Shown: positions 44,480 to 52,824 of the stretch, piece after piece
Numbering within the stretch: position 1 is the first letter of the stretch
Layout: each line of letters begins with the position of its first letter
NCBI GenBank assembly: GCA_016208685.1
Contig: JACQXM010000051.1
Span: 146,887-210,886, forward strand
From: Planctomycetota bacterium
GTDB taxonomy: Bacteria > Planctomycetota > Phycisphaerae > UBA1845
Length of the DNA: 64,000 bases
Reading direction: 5' to 3'
Translations under genes and position numbers: made by a program
Notes under the pieces: model-generated
Databases searched by the model: none
Told to the model about the DNA's origin: nothing
What the model saw: the letters and a program-made list of their open reading frames with translations, nothing else

Positions 44480-45214
44480 CTACCGTCGCGCACGGAACTC
44501 CGCCGCGATTACCTTGGGGTTCTTCGTGCGTGCGTTCCTCGTCGTCCGCAGGATGTGGGCATCGGCAAAACCCGCGGCGCGGAACTCGTCGAGGAAGGCC
44601 CCGCCTTCCTTCGCCCCAGCCACTCAGGCGAACCAGTTCGTCGGGCTGGCGCGCTCGGCCGCCGGCAGCGGCTCGAGAAGGATGAGCTCCGCGCCAAAGA
44701 CGTTCCCCTCGGGCCGCGTCACGCGCGCCAGTTCGCGGAAGATCGCCTGGCGATGCGGGTTGAGGTTGAAGATGCCGTTGACCAGCGCAACGTCGACCGA
44801 GGCGTCTTCCAGAGGAAGCGCCTCCGCGTCCGCGAGCTCGAACTCGACGTTGGCGAGCGCGGCTTCCAGCGCGGCCCGCCGCGCGCGGGCAAGCATCGAA
44901 GCGCTGAAGTCCACGCCGACCACTTTGCCGCCGAGCCCCACCCGCCTTGCGGCGATCAAGGTGTCCAGGCCTGCGCCGCAGCCCAGGTCCAGCACCGTGC
45001 CACCTTCGAATAGCTCCGCAAGCACGGCGACGTTGGAGACACCGGCAAAGGCCTCCACGGCGCAGCGGGGCAGTGATTCCAGCAGCTTGGCGTCATAGCC
45101 GACGCTTTGCGCAAACGGTCGACCCACCGGGAACGGATGTTCGTCTCCGGGGTGTTCCGCCGCAGCGGAATAGGCCGTCTTTACGGATTCGCGCAGCTCG
45201 GCGGCTTCCGGCAC
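44480..45214 (-). CDS. ArsM-like SAM-dependent methyltransferase, predicted selenoprotein
   Basis: 244 residues with UGA at 44624-44626 read as Sec197; GTG start with GGAG 7 bases upstream; terminates with TAG. The N-terminal part VGYDAKLLESLPRCAVEAF matches the pre-motif region of arsenite methyltransferases (GYS.EEL..lP..A). The SAM site is VLDLGCGAGLDTLIAARRVG, then VVGVDFSASML and ADAEALPL. After the UGA the frame continues VAGAKEGGAFLDEFRAAGF to the end. ArsM proteins have C-[VI]-x-G-A here, so Sec replaces a conserved thiol. The substrate may be As(III), another metalloid or a thiol. It lies 54 bases upstream of the redoxin gene, on the same strand. Confidence 0.87.
44592..44610 (-). 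promoter_or_regulatory. bSECIS-like hairpin for Sec197 of the methyltransferase
   Basis: On the mRNA strand AGGAAGGC-GGG-GCCUUCCU is a perfect 8-bp stem. The loop occupies nucleotides 25-27 from the U of UGA and begins with G, exactly as in the two redoxin hairpins. Confidence 0.85.
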
Positions 45215-45312
45215 GGCTTGGCTCCATGAATCGGGCTGAGGCAGGCGACCCCACCGATCCGATAGACTTTACGGCACGCCGCTCCATGAGGAAAATGCAT
45301 TCTTTTTATGGA

Positions 45313-45329
45313 AACGATGCAGGATCGTT
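45313..45329. promoter_or_regulatory. Inverted repeat abutting the LysR start codon
   Basis: AACGAT (45313-45318), spacer GCAGG, ATCGTT (45324-45329), directly before the ATG at 45330. It covers the likely ribosome site (AGGA). It may be an operator half of the divergent LysR/selenoprotein region, or an RNA hairpin limiting LysR translation. A separate 8-base palindrome AATGCATT lies at 45294-45301. Confidence 0.45.
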
Positions 45330-46235
45330 ATGGAACACGCATTGAACCCTGGCCTCCTGGAGACCTTCCTCGCCGTTTGCGAGCGGATGAGTTTCACCCG
45401 CGCGGCGGAGCAGAGGCTCCTGACGCAACCTGCCGTCTCGCGGCAGGTCAGGCAGCTCGAGCAGCAACTCGGCGTGCCGCTTTTCGAGAAGCTGGGAAAG
45501 TCGGTTCATCTGACGGATGCAGGCCGGGCCCTTGTTCCGCAGGCCGCCGAGCTGCTTGGGCGGATGGAGCGGATCGCCGAAAGCGTGCGGAGCTTTCGCG
45601 GCGCAGACCGTGGGCGCTTGCGCATCGGCGCGAGCACGACGCCCGGCTATTACGTGCTGCCGGCCATCCTTGGGGAGTTTCACCGCGAGAACCCGGGAGT
45701 CGAGCTGGGATACGTCGTCGAAAACACACTCACGATCGAGCAGCGCCTGATCCGCAACGAGCTGGACATCGGGTTTGTCGGCGCTCGGCCCACCCATGGG
45801 GTCCTTCGCAGCCAACCGGTGATGGAAGACGAAATTGTCTGCTTCTGTGGGCCGCGACACACGTTGGCCGGGCGTCACGAGATCAAGTCCGGCGACCTTC
45901 AGGGCGAATTGTGGGTGGTGCGCGAGAGAGGCTCGGCCACCCGGCAGCTCTTCGAACAGCGGTTCAGGCGGCTTGGTGGGAAGATCAGTCGCATCCTTGA
46001 ATTGACGTCTCCCGAGGGAATCAAGGCGCTGGTCGGCGCCGGTATCGGCCTGGCGTATCTGTCTGCTCACGGATTGGGACATGAAATCCTCGATGGCCGC
46101 CTGCATCGCGTGAGGATCAGCGGACTTCGCCTGACGCGCCCGATCCATGTCGTCCGGCACGCCGACAAGCACGAATCGCCACCAATGAAGGCTCTGATGG
46201 AACTGCTCACGCGACTGACAAAGCAACCCGCCTGA
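45330..46235 (+). CDS. LysR-family transcriptional regulator
   Basis: 301 residues. The N-terminal winged helix (LLETFLAVCERMSFTRAAEQ; QPAVSRQVRQLEQQLGVPLFEK) is standard LysR. The effector domain begins GRLRIGASTTPGYYVLPAIL, with GASTTPGYY resembling the CysB/sulfur- and selenium-associated branch. It is transcribed divergently from the methyltransferase gene, 115 bases apart, the usual LysR-target layout. I infer that it controls the selenoprotein operon; the inducer is unknown. Confidence 0.9.
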   Translation: MEHALNPGLLETFLAVCERMSFTRAAEQRLLTQPAVSRQVRQLEQQLGVPLFEKLGKSVHLTDAGRALVPQAAELLGRMERIAESVRSFRGADRGRLRIGASTTPGYYVLPAILGEFHRENPGVELGYVVENTLTIEQRLIRNELDIGFVGARPTHGVLRSQPVMEDEIVCFCGPRHTLAGRHEIKSGDLQGELWVVRERGSATRQLFEQRFRRLGGKISRILELTSPEGIKALVGAGIGLAYLSAHGLGHEILDGRLHRVRISGLRLTRPIHVVRHADKHESPPMKALMELLTRLTKQPA

Positions 46236-46721
46236 AGGACCGCTGCCCCGCGCCACACGAGGCGCGCCTGCGCCGAGCACGCCCCTGTCGTCGACGAACT
46301 GTCCCCGACGTGTGAACCTTGGGTTCCGTCCCGCGACGAGGTGCCACCTGGTTTTTCCGGGGGTTTTTGGGATGGCAAGAAGCTGTTCGGAGCCGCGAAA
46401 CGTTGTGGCGGCAACGTCGTGACTGCTTTCAGATCACGTCACGCCGACGGCCAGATCCGTCCTGGGGCAACTGCTGTGTGGACGGTTCCAAGCCTGCGGT
46501 CGGCCGTTCGAGCGAAAAGGCAAGTGAGGGCCGGACGCAGCCTCGGACCAGGCGCCTGAACGGCGGGAAGCTCGCTGCGCGAGGATCCCGAATGATCCAA
46601 AAAAAGAGGCGCCACCCCGGATCCGGGGAGGCGCCTGGTCACAATTCGCTCGATATCGCCTGCGACCTGCGAGCCCGTCCCGCGCGCCGTGCGGCGCGGG
46701 CAAGCGCCCGCAAGGGCGAGA
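46236..46721. other. 486-base gap with a terminator near its right end
   Basis: It lies between the convergent LysR and beta-barrel genes. Apart from the terminator at 46599-46636 no structure or gene is apparent. Confidence 0.45.
46599..46636 (-). terminator. Strong rho-independent terminator for the beta-barrel gene
   Basis: On the minus strand AGGCGCC...GGCGCCT (7 bp), one A-A/T-T mismatch, then CCCCGG/CCGGGG (46615-46628) form a long hairpin followed at once by seven T. It lies 86 bases beyond the stop of the gene at 46722. Confidence 0.92.
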
Positions 46722-47609
46722 TCACCCGCCGATGCTGAAGATGTAGCTCACCTTGGTGGCGAAGGCAGGACCATACTCGTCGCCGTCCAGCGAAACCTCA
46801 GTGGACAGGCCGAGCTTGTGGTGCTCCGCGAGCTTCCAATCCAGCCCGAACTCGGCGGAGTGGTTGTCGCGCGTGTGCTCCAGCTCGCCGTTGGTGTACT
46901 TGTAGTCGGTGATGAACAGCAGGCTGTCGTTGATCTTCCAATCAAGGCCGAACAGGGAACCCCAATGGAAATGTCGCGCCTCCTCCTCGTTGTTGCCGTT
47001 GACCAACCGCAGGAAGGGGTTGACGTGCACGCGAAGCGAATTCGGGACCAGCGTCTTGGTGATCAGCGGCCGCCACTCCCAATCCACGCCGCTGGAGTCC
47101 ACGCCGCTCGGTACGCGGAGGAAGTTGCGCATGGCGAACGCCGGCAGCCAGCCCTGCTCCTCCCACAGCCGCCAATGCCAGCCGAAGGTCAGGTCGGCGT
47201 TGCCGTCGATCCGTCCGTCACCCAGCTCCACGGGCAGCCTGAGTAGCAGCTCGTGGTTCTTGACCAGGCCGTACTCCAGTTCCAGCTCATACTCCGCGCC
47301 GTCGTCCTTGTCGGAGTCGGCAGTGGTGTTCCATTCGAAGATGTTCTTGATCTCCAGTTCGCCCGGAGGCACGGGGTCGGCGCTGCGCAGTCCGATGGGA
47401 CCGTCGATGCCCCAGGACTCCTCGCGCTCCTCGCTCTCGGCCTTGACGTCGGCGGCCGGCGCCGGCTTGGGCTCCGCCTTCGCCTTCTCGGCGGGTTTGT
47501 CGTTGCCCGCGGCCCGATCCTTGGGCTGCTGAGCGACGGCGAGTGACGCGACAGCCAGGCAGGCGATCCCGGCCACGATCGACCCGACTCTCGTTGAATC
47601 AACGTGCAT
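46722..47609 (-). CDS. Exported beta-barrel-type protein, unknown function
   Basis: 295 residues from the ATG at 47609; an upstream GTG is less likely because GGGA fits the ATG. The signal peptide ends near ASLAVAQ. A low-complexity Lys/Pro/Ala/Glu linker (KPAEKAKAEPKPAPAADVKAE) precedes alternating amphipathic strands such as YELELEYGLVKNHELLLRLP, SLFGLDWKINDSLLFITDY and FGLDWKLAEHHKLGLSTEV, ending in FATKVSYIFSIGG. This looks like an outer-membrane barrel of the transporter/MetA-like type. The final residue is not the classical aromatic. Confidence 0.7.
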   Translation of the reverse strand: MHVDSTRVGSIVAGIACLAVASLAVAQQPKDRAAGNDKPAEKAKAEPKPAPAADVKAESEEREESWGIDGPIGLRSADPVPPGELEIKNIFEWNTTADSDKDDGAEYELELEYGLVKNHELLLRLPVELGDGRIDGNADLTFGWHWRLWEEQGWLPAFAMRNFLRVPSGVDSSGVDWEWRPLITKTLVPNSLRVHVNPFLRLVNGNNEEEARHFHWGSLFGLDWKINDSLLFITDYKYTNGELEHTRDNHSAEFGLDWKLAEHHKLGLSTEVSLDGDEYGPAFATKVSYIFSIGG

Positions 47610-47876
47610 GGTGACATTCCCTTTCACAAATCACGCGACCGACCGCCCGGAACCACCCGCGAGCCCCGCGCGAGCTCGGCTGTTCCGGTCAGGCACTCGA
47701 CTAAGCGTGCCGCAGTCTGCGTCAAACGTACACCGGCGCCCTAGTCTGTCAAGATGGCGGGGAGCGACGCTGGGCGGCCGGGGCGGCAAGGGGCGGTTGG
47801 CGCGAAAAATGCGCGGCCGACCGTGCGGCGCGGACAGCATCCCGTACGGGCGCTGAGCGGAAACCGACATGCCGCC

Positions 47877-50588
47877 CTAGTCCTTGCGGGGGTCTCCGGT
47901 AACTGTAAGCTCCGCCGGGAGCGGGAGGTCGAGCCCCTTAAGTTGTTCCGCGATCAGCCTTCGATCGCCCACGAGCAACAGCAGACCGGCCTGGAGCGGA
48001 ACCGCGTCGCGTGCAATGGCGTTCAGCTCCGCCTCGGTGACCTTCGCCACGGCCGCAAGTTCTTCTCCTAATTCCGTGAAGGGGCGTCCGTTACGCACCA
48101 GAGTCGTCGCCAGCGACAGCGTTCCGCCCAAGCCTTCGAAGTCCTCGATCATCTCCCGTCGCCGAGTGGTGCGCGATTTCTGGGTTTCGTCGGCCGTGAT
48201 GTCGCCGCCGCGAATGGCCGCGAACTCCTTGAGGAACTCGCCCACCGCGGCCCCGGTTACATCCGCCCTAACGCTCGACGAGGCCCCGAAGTACCCCACG
48301 GCGGGGTCCAACTGATACCACGAACGGGCTCCGTAGGTGTATCCGTGCTCCTCGCGCAGGTTCTGATTGAGCCGGCTGGTGAACCCGTCGCCGAGAATGG
48401 TGTTGAAAAGCTGCAACTTGATCCGCCGCGGATCACCGTACGTGGCTCCGGGCATCATAAATCGAATGACCGTCTGAACCGCGTCCGGTCGGTCGACCAC
48501 CGCCACCCGCAGCGCGCGGTTCTCCGCGCTTGGGAACACCGGCTGGCCTACCGCTTCGAGGTCCTTGGGGTCGGTCCAGGCGGCGAACTGCTTCTCCAGC
48601 AGCGCCCGGAGTTCCGCCGCCGTCAGATCGCCGGCGGAGAGAAACACGGCGTTTGCGGGGCGGAAGTTCTGTCGATGGAACGTCTTCACATCGTCGAGGC
48701 GCAGCGCCGCCGCGCTCACCGGCGTCCCCACCGTCGGGCGGCTGTAAGGGTGTTTGTCGCCGAAGAAGGCTCTCATGGCCACCCGGTCCGCGACGATCCG
48801 CGGCTCGTCCAGGGCTTGTTTGAGTTCCTCGACCCGGAGCTTCTGCACCCGCTCCCACTCCTTGGGGTCAAACCGCGGGCGCAGCACGGCGTCGGCGAAA
48901 AGGGCCAGCGCCGCCTCCGCATTCCGCTTGAGCACGGAGAGCGAGACGATGGTGTTGTCGTAGCCGCAGCCGGCGCCGAGGTCGGCCCCCAGGATGTCGA
49001 GGGCATCGGAGAACTCCACCGCCCCGCGCTCCCCGGCGCCTTCGTCAAGCATCTCCGCCGTGATCGACGCCAGGCCCGCCCTGTCGGGTCCGTCCTGGGC
49101 GGCGCCGCGGTGCAGCAGCAGCCGCAGGGCCACGAGCGGCAGCTCCGTCTTGCGCCAATGATGAACCGCAACGCCGTTGGACAGGGTGAAAGTCTCGGGC
49201 AGCGGCGGAGTGAACCGGCCCGCAGTCGCGGGCGACGGCTGTGCCTCCCGCGGGTTGGCCTCGGGCGACGGTTGTTCGGGAATGACACGGAGCACGAGGC
49301 GTGCGTCCGGCGTCAGCACCTTCTTTGCCCACTGCTGCACGTCGGCGGGCGTGGCGCGACGGTAGCGGTTCAGGTCGCGCTCGAAGGAGTCCGGCTCGCC
49401 GAAGGCGAACTCGTACTGGTTCAACCGGTCCGCTTTGGCCAGCAGCGACTGCATGCGCGCCACCATGCCGTATTCCAGCCGCGCCTTCTGCCGCTCCAGT
49501 TCGTCGGCGGTCGCGCCCTTGTCGATGAACTCCGCGACCGCTTCGTCGATGGCGCTTTCCAGGGCCTCGAGCCTCACGCCCGGCTTGGCGGTGGCCTGGA
49601 TGTAGAAGAGCGACCCCAGAAGCATGGATGACTGGTACGCGGAAACGTCGACGGCGAGTTCATTCTGGTAGATCAGCTTCTGGTACAGCCGGCTGGAAAT
49701 CCCCGAGGTGAGCACCGCCGCCGCCAGGTCCAACTCGGCGTCGCCGGGCGCGTACCCCGGCGGACTGTGGTAGACCAGGGACGTGCGCGCGAACTGCACG
49801 GTGTCGGTCATGGTGTGGCGCGTGACGCCGCTCAACCTTACCGACTCGGCCCGGGCGTGCACCACGTCCGAGCCGCGGGGGAGCGAGCCGAAAAGGGACT
49901 CGATCAGCGGTTTGACGGACGCGGGGCTGAAATCCCCGGCCACCACCAGCGAGGCATTGGAGGGCACGTAGTAGGTGGCGAAGAAGTTCTTCACGTCCTC
50001 CACTCGCGCCGCTTCCAGGTCCTCGTGCGTGCCGATGACGGGTATGTGGTAGGGGTGCCCGGGGGGAAACATGAGCTCGTACACCCGCAACTCCGATTTG
50101 CCGTAGGGGGCGTTCTCGTAGCTCTGGCGGCGTTCGTTGCGAACCACGTCGCGCTGCTTGTTGAGCTTCTCCTCGTTCATTTCCCGCCCCAGGTCCTCGA
50201 GGCGGTCGGCGTCCAGCCACAGCAGGGTGGGCAGCAGCTCCGCCGGGCCGATGGAGAAGTAGTTGGTGCGGTCTTCGCTGGTGCTGGCATTGTTGTAGCC
50301 GCCCTCGGCCTCCATGAGGCGATCGAAATCGCCCTCGGGGACACGCCGCGTGCCCATGAACATCAGGTGCTCGAAGAGGTGCGCGAACCCCGACCGTCCC
50401 GGCGGCTCGTCCTTGGAGCCCACGCGGTACCAGAGGTTCACGCAGGCCGTCGGCAGCGTGTGATCCTCATGCAGGATCACCGTCATGCCGTTGGGCAGCA
50501 CGTATTTCTCGTGCGCCACGCGCTGCGCCGAAGCCGGCGAAACCAGAATCAGGATTGCCAGACCCGTCCACGTCTTCCGCAGGTTCAT
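47877..50588 (-). CDS. M16-family (pitrilysin-type) zinc peptidase, two-domain
   Basis: 903 residues with a signal peptide (GLAILILVSPASAQ). The first half has the inverted zinc site HLFEH in GFAHLFEHLMFMGT, and the downstream Glu near NERRQSYEN. The second half (LPETFTLSNGVAVHHWRKTELP onward) is an M16 unit lacking HxxEH, as usual for the non-catalytic half, with RFMMPGATYGDP and LNQNLREEHGYTYGARS near its end. It degrades or processes peptides outside the cytoplasm. The substrate is unknown and the neighbours are unrelated. Confidence 0.93.
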   Translation of the reverse strand: MNLRKTWTGLAILILVSPASAQRVAHEKYVLPNGMTVILHEDHTLPTACVNLWYRVGSKDEPPGRSGFAHLFEHLMFMGTRRVPEGDFDRLMEAEGGYNNASTSEDRTNYFSIGPAELLPTLLWLDADRLEDLGREMNEEKLNKQRDVVRNERRQSYENAPYGKSELRVYELMFPPGHPYHIPVIGTHEDLEAARVEDVKNFFATYYVPSNASLVVAGDFSPASVKPLIESLFGSLPRGSDVVHARAESVRLSGVTRHTMTDTVQFARTSLVYHSPPGYAPGDAELDLAAAVLTSGISSRLYQKLIYQNELAVDVSAYQSSMLLGSLFYIQATAKPGVRLEALESAIDEAVAEFIDKGATADELERQKARLEYGMVARMQSLLAKADRLNQYEFAFGEPDSFERDLNRYRRATPADVQQWAKKVLTPDARLVLRVIPEQPSPEANPREAQPSPATAGRFTPPLPETFTLSNGVAVHHWRKTELPLVALRLLLHRGAAQDGPDRAGLASITAEMLDEGAGERGAVEFSDALDILGADLGAGCGYDNTIVSLSVLKRNAEAALALFADAVLRPRFDPKEWERVQKLRVEELKQALDEPRIVADRVAMRAFFGDKHPYSRPTVGTPVSAAALRLDDVKTFHRQNFRPANAVFLSAGDLTAAELRALLEKQFAAWTDPKDLEAVGQPVFPSAENRALRVAVVDRPDAVQTVIRFMMPGATYGDPRRIKLQLFNTILGDGFTSRLNQNLREEHGYTYGARSWYQLDPAVGYFGASSSVRADVTGAAVGEFLKEFAAIRGGDITADETQKSRTTRRREMIEDFEGLGGTLSLATTLVRNGRPFTELGEELAAVAKVTEAELNAIARDAVPLQAGLLLLVGDRRLIAEQLKGLDLPLPAELTVTGDPRKD

Positions 50589-50865
50589 CGTCGATCATCC
50601 CGGTCGCCGCGGTCTGCAGCGCTTTGCCCCGTCGGCTTTCCGAGCCGCCCGCGGCTGCGCTCGTTGCCGTTACGCGGTGGTAGCGTAGTCGCTTGTTTGG
50701 GACGGACAAGGGTGCCGCGGGGCGCGTCGCTACCGCAGCGCATTTGCCGCACCGGCGCCATGGCGCTACAATATGCGTCGTACGGAGGCCCGCACGCGGG
50801 AGCGCACCGTTCCAAGAGCCCGCTTCGCGCCCTGCGAGCATGTCGGCCAGCAAGGAGTGTGTTCC

Positions 50866-51327
50866 GTGACTCCCACCAGAGATACGTCGTGCTCCACGGT
50901 CGCCGTTCCGACGGTCGATTCCATCAAGGGGTCCCTCAACGCCATCGAGGCCTTCATCGATGACGGCGGCGGGACGACCGACGCGACGTTCTACGTCCGA
51001 CTCGCAGAGATGCTTCGCACCCTGCACGGCCGCATCCGCATCCACCATGCGGCCACCTGCCTGTCCGCCAGTGGTGACACCACCGAGCCCCTCCCACCCG
51101 AGTGCATCGAGGAACTCACGCGCCTGAGCGGCGAGCACTCCGCCATCCTCGGCCACCTGGATCGACTGGTCCGCGCCGTTGATTCCATGCACGACCGCCC
51201 TCAGGAGGATCGCGACGTGTTCTTCCTGCGGCTGCGGGAGCTGATCGCCATCGTCCGACGCCACGAAGCCGAGGAGGATCGGGTGTTCTACCTGGCGCTG
51301 TGGCGAGACACCGGCGGCGAAAGCTGA
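50866..51327 (+). CDS. Hemerythrin-like (HHE) protein
   Basis: 153 residues using the GTG at 50866, preceded by AAGGAG with 8-base spacing; the open frame extends 31 codons further upstream but without a ribosome site. It is four-helix in style, with His/Glu groups in RIRIHHAAT, LSGEHSAILGHLDRL and IVRRHEAEEDRVFY, resembling hemerythrin HHE cation-binding domains. The di-iron ligand set cannot be confirmed fully. Possible roles are O2 or NO sensing or iron handling. Confidence 0.6.
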   Translation: MTPTRDTSCSTVAVPTVDSIKGSLNAIEAFIDDGGGTTDATFYVRLAEMLRTLHGRIRIHHAATCLSASGDTTEPLPPECIEELTRLSGEHSAILGHLDRLVRAVDSMHDRPQEDRDVFFLRLRELIAIVRRHEAEEDRVFYLALWRDTGGES

Positions 51328-51354
51328 TGCGACGCGCGGGCGGCGGGGGCAGGC

Positions 51355-52824
51355 TCAAGACCGCGGGGAGAGGGTGAGGGAACGGATGTCAATGCCCACC
51401 ACCGGTTGGTTGCCGTCGAAGACCGGCCGGTCGGCGCGGTCGCGGGCCGCTTGAACCGGCGGCGGGAAGACCCACACCGTACGCAGCAGTTCCATGTCGA
51501 CGTCAATGTCGAAGCCGTCGTTGTCGTCGATCACTCCGTCGACGTTGGTGTCGAAATCGTTGATGTCCTCGCCCACGATCTCGCGATCCAGCGTGAGGAT
51601 GGCCGAGTCCTTGTTGCGATCCGAGGGGTCGGCCGTCACCTGCCGGCGCACGACCCGAAACACCTGGCCGCTGACTTCGTCGATGAACTGTGCCCCCTCC
51701 GAGAACATATCCACCAGGAACCCCGCCGAGGGTGCCGTCGCTCCGTTGACCTGAACTTCCGTCGGGATCCCGGTGGGCGCCGGATGCGTGGTCAGCGTCT
51801 TGCCGGGCGGCAAGGTTCGCCACGGGACCAGCCCGCTGGGCAGGATCAGCACCTGAACGCGCCAGGGCACCGGAAAGAGCAGGTCCTCGGTGGGCGGCAG
51901 GGCGGCCGGCACCACCGCGAGGTTCCGTGCCTCGGGGTTGGGTGTCCTGGCGGGTAGTGGATCCTGCTGCGCGAAACGATAGGTGGGCTGGCCGCGCCGC
52001 AAGGTCACGTAATACATGGTGAAATCGCGGGTGCGGTTGGCTGCGGCTCTGGGGTCGGCGACCACGCTCTTGGTTGCCGGGTCCCACTCCGGACGCTCGC
52101 GCAGTTTATGGAAGATGGCCACGCCGTAGCGCCGCGTGTCGAGCGTGTCGTCCCAGGCGGGGTCCTCGCTGCTGAAAGCGCCGCTGGGGTCCAGCGTTTT
52201 CTTGAGCCGCGGGCGCATCGGGGGATACATCCGCGCGTCCCAGCGCATCTGCGGGCCGCCGAATGCCTTGTTCCAGAAGAAGCTGAAGCCGGGGTCCTCC
52301 AGCTCCGGTTTGCTCAGGCCCATCTTGGTGCGTTCCAGCTCCCACGGGCCGCGATCCTGCCAGGGACGCTCTCGATTGGGATAGAACGTGCGGACGTTGC
52401 TGGTGTTCTGGATGCGGATGTTCTCCATGTGCAGGGCATGCACACGGGTGTCGCTGAAGGCCAGAATGAGTCCGTTGGGGTTGATGCTGTCGCCGTCGAA
52501 ATACACGAAATCGCCGGCGAAACTGCCCGCATTCAGGGGGATCTTGTCGCTGCGGTAGCCGTCCACCTGCAAGAGCAGGTAGACGGTGGCGTCGGTGGCC
52601 TCCGTCAGCGAGGACTGCACCGTGTATTCGCCCAGGGTGCGAGCCCGGCTCCAGGCGACCGGGAACATGGTGGCCACCATGATGAGCCCGAAGCCCAGAA
52701 TGATGATGGCGATCATCATCTCGATGAGCGAGAAGGCGATCCGGCCCACAGGTGGCGGCCCAAGTGCCGCGAGCCGCCCTCCGGCACGCGTGTCCGCCGC
52801 TCGATCTGCGCGGGGCCGGTTCAC
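51355..52824 (-). CDS. Prepilin-type pseudopilin, long form
   Basis: 489 residues with a GTG start overlapping the upstream gene's TGA. The long leader (about 27 residues) ends at IAFSLIEMMIAIIILGFGLI, a type IV prepilin processing site plus hydrophobic helix. The remainder is a large periplasmic domain (YFDGDSINPNGLILAFSDTR) with an acidic Asp-rich stretch (DFDTNVDGVIDDNDGFDIDV) that may bind calcium. It is the last gene of the leftward pseudopilin cluster. Confidence 0.82.
   Translation of the reverse strand: MNRPRADRAADTRAGGRLAALGPPPVGRIAFSLIEMMIAIIILGFGLIMVATMFPVAWSRARTLGEYTVQSSLTEATDATVYLLLQVDGYRSDKIPLNAGSFAGDFVYFDGDSINPNGLILAFSDTRVHALHMENIRIQNTSNVRTFYPNRERPWQDRGPWELERTKMGLSKPELEDPGFSFFWNKAFGGPQMRWDARMYPPMRPRLKKTLDPSGAFSSEDPAWDDTLDTRRYGVAIFHKLRERPEWDPATKSVVADPRAAANRTRDFTMYYVTLRRGQPTYRFAQQDPLPARTPNPEARNLAVVPAALPPTEDLLFPVPWRVQVLILPSGLVPWRTLPPGKTLTTHPAPTGIPTEVQVNGATAPSAGFLVDMFSEGAQFIDEVSGQVFRVVRRQVTADPSDRNKDSAILTLDREIVGEDINDFDTNVDGVIDDNDGFDIDVDMELLRTVWVFPPPVQAARDRADRPVFDGNQPVVGIDIRSLTLSPRS

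Noticed and set aside
43358..45214. General reassignment of UGA (for example to Trp or Gly)
   Set aside because: Many genes in the window end in UGA at expected positions (for example neuAB, moaDE, hutH), so UGA is a normal stop here.
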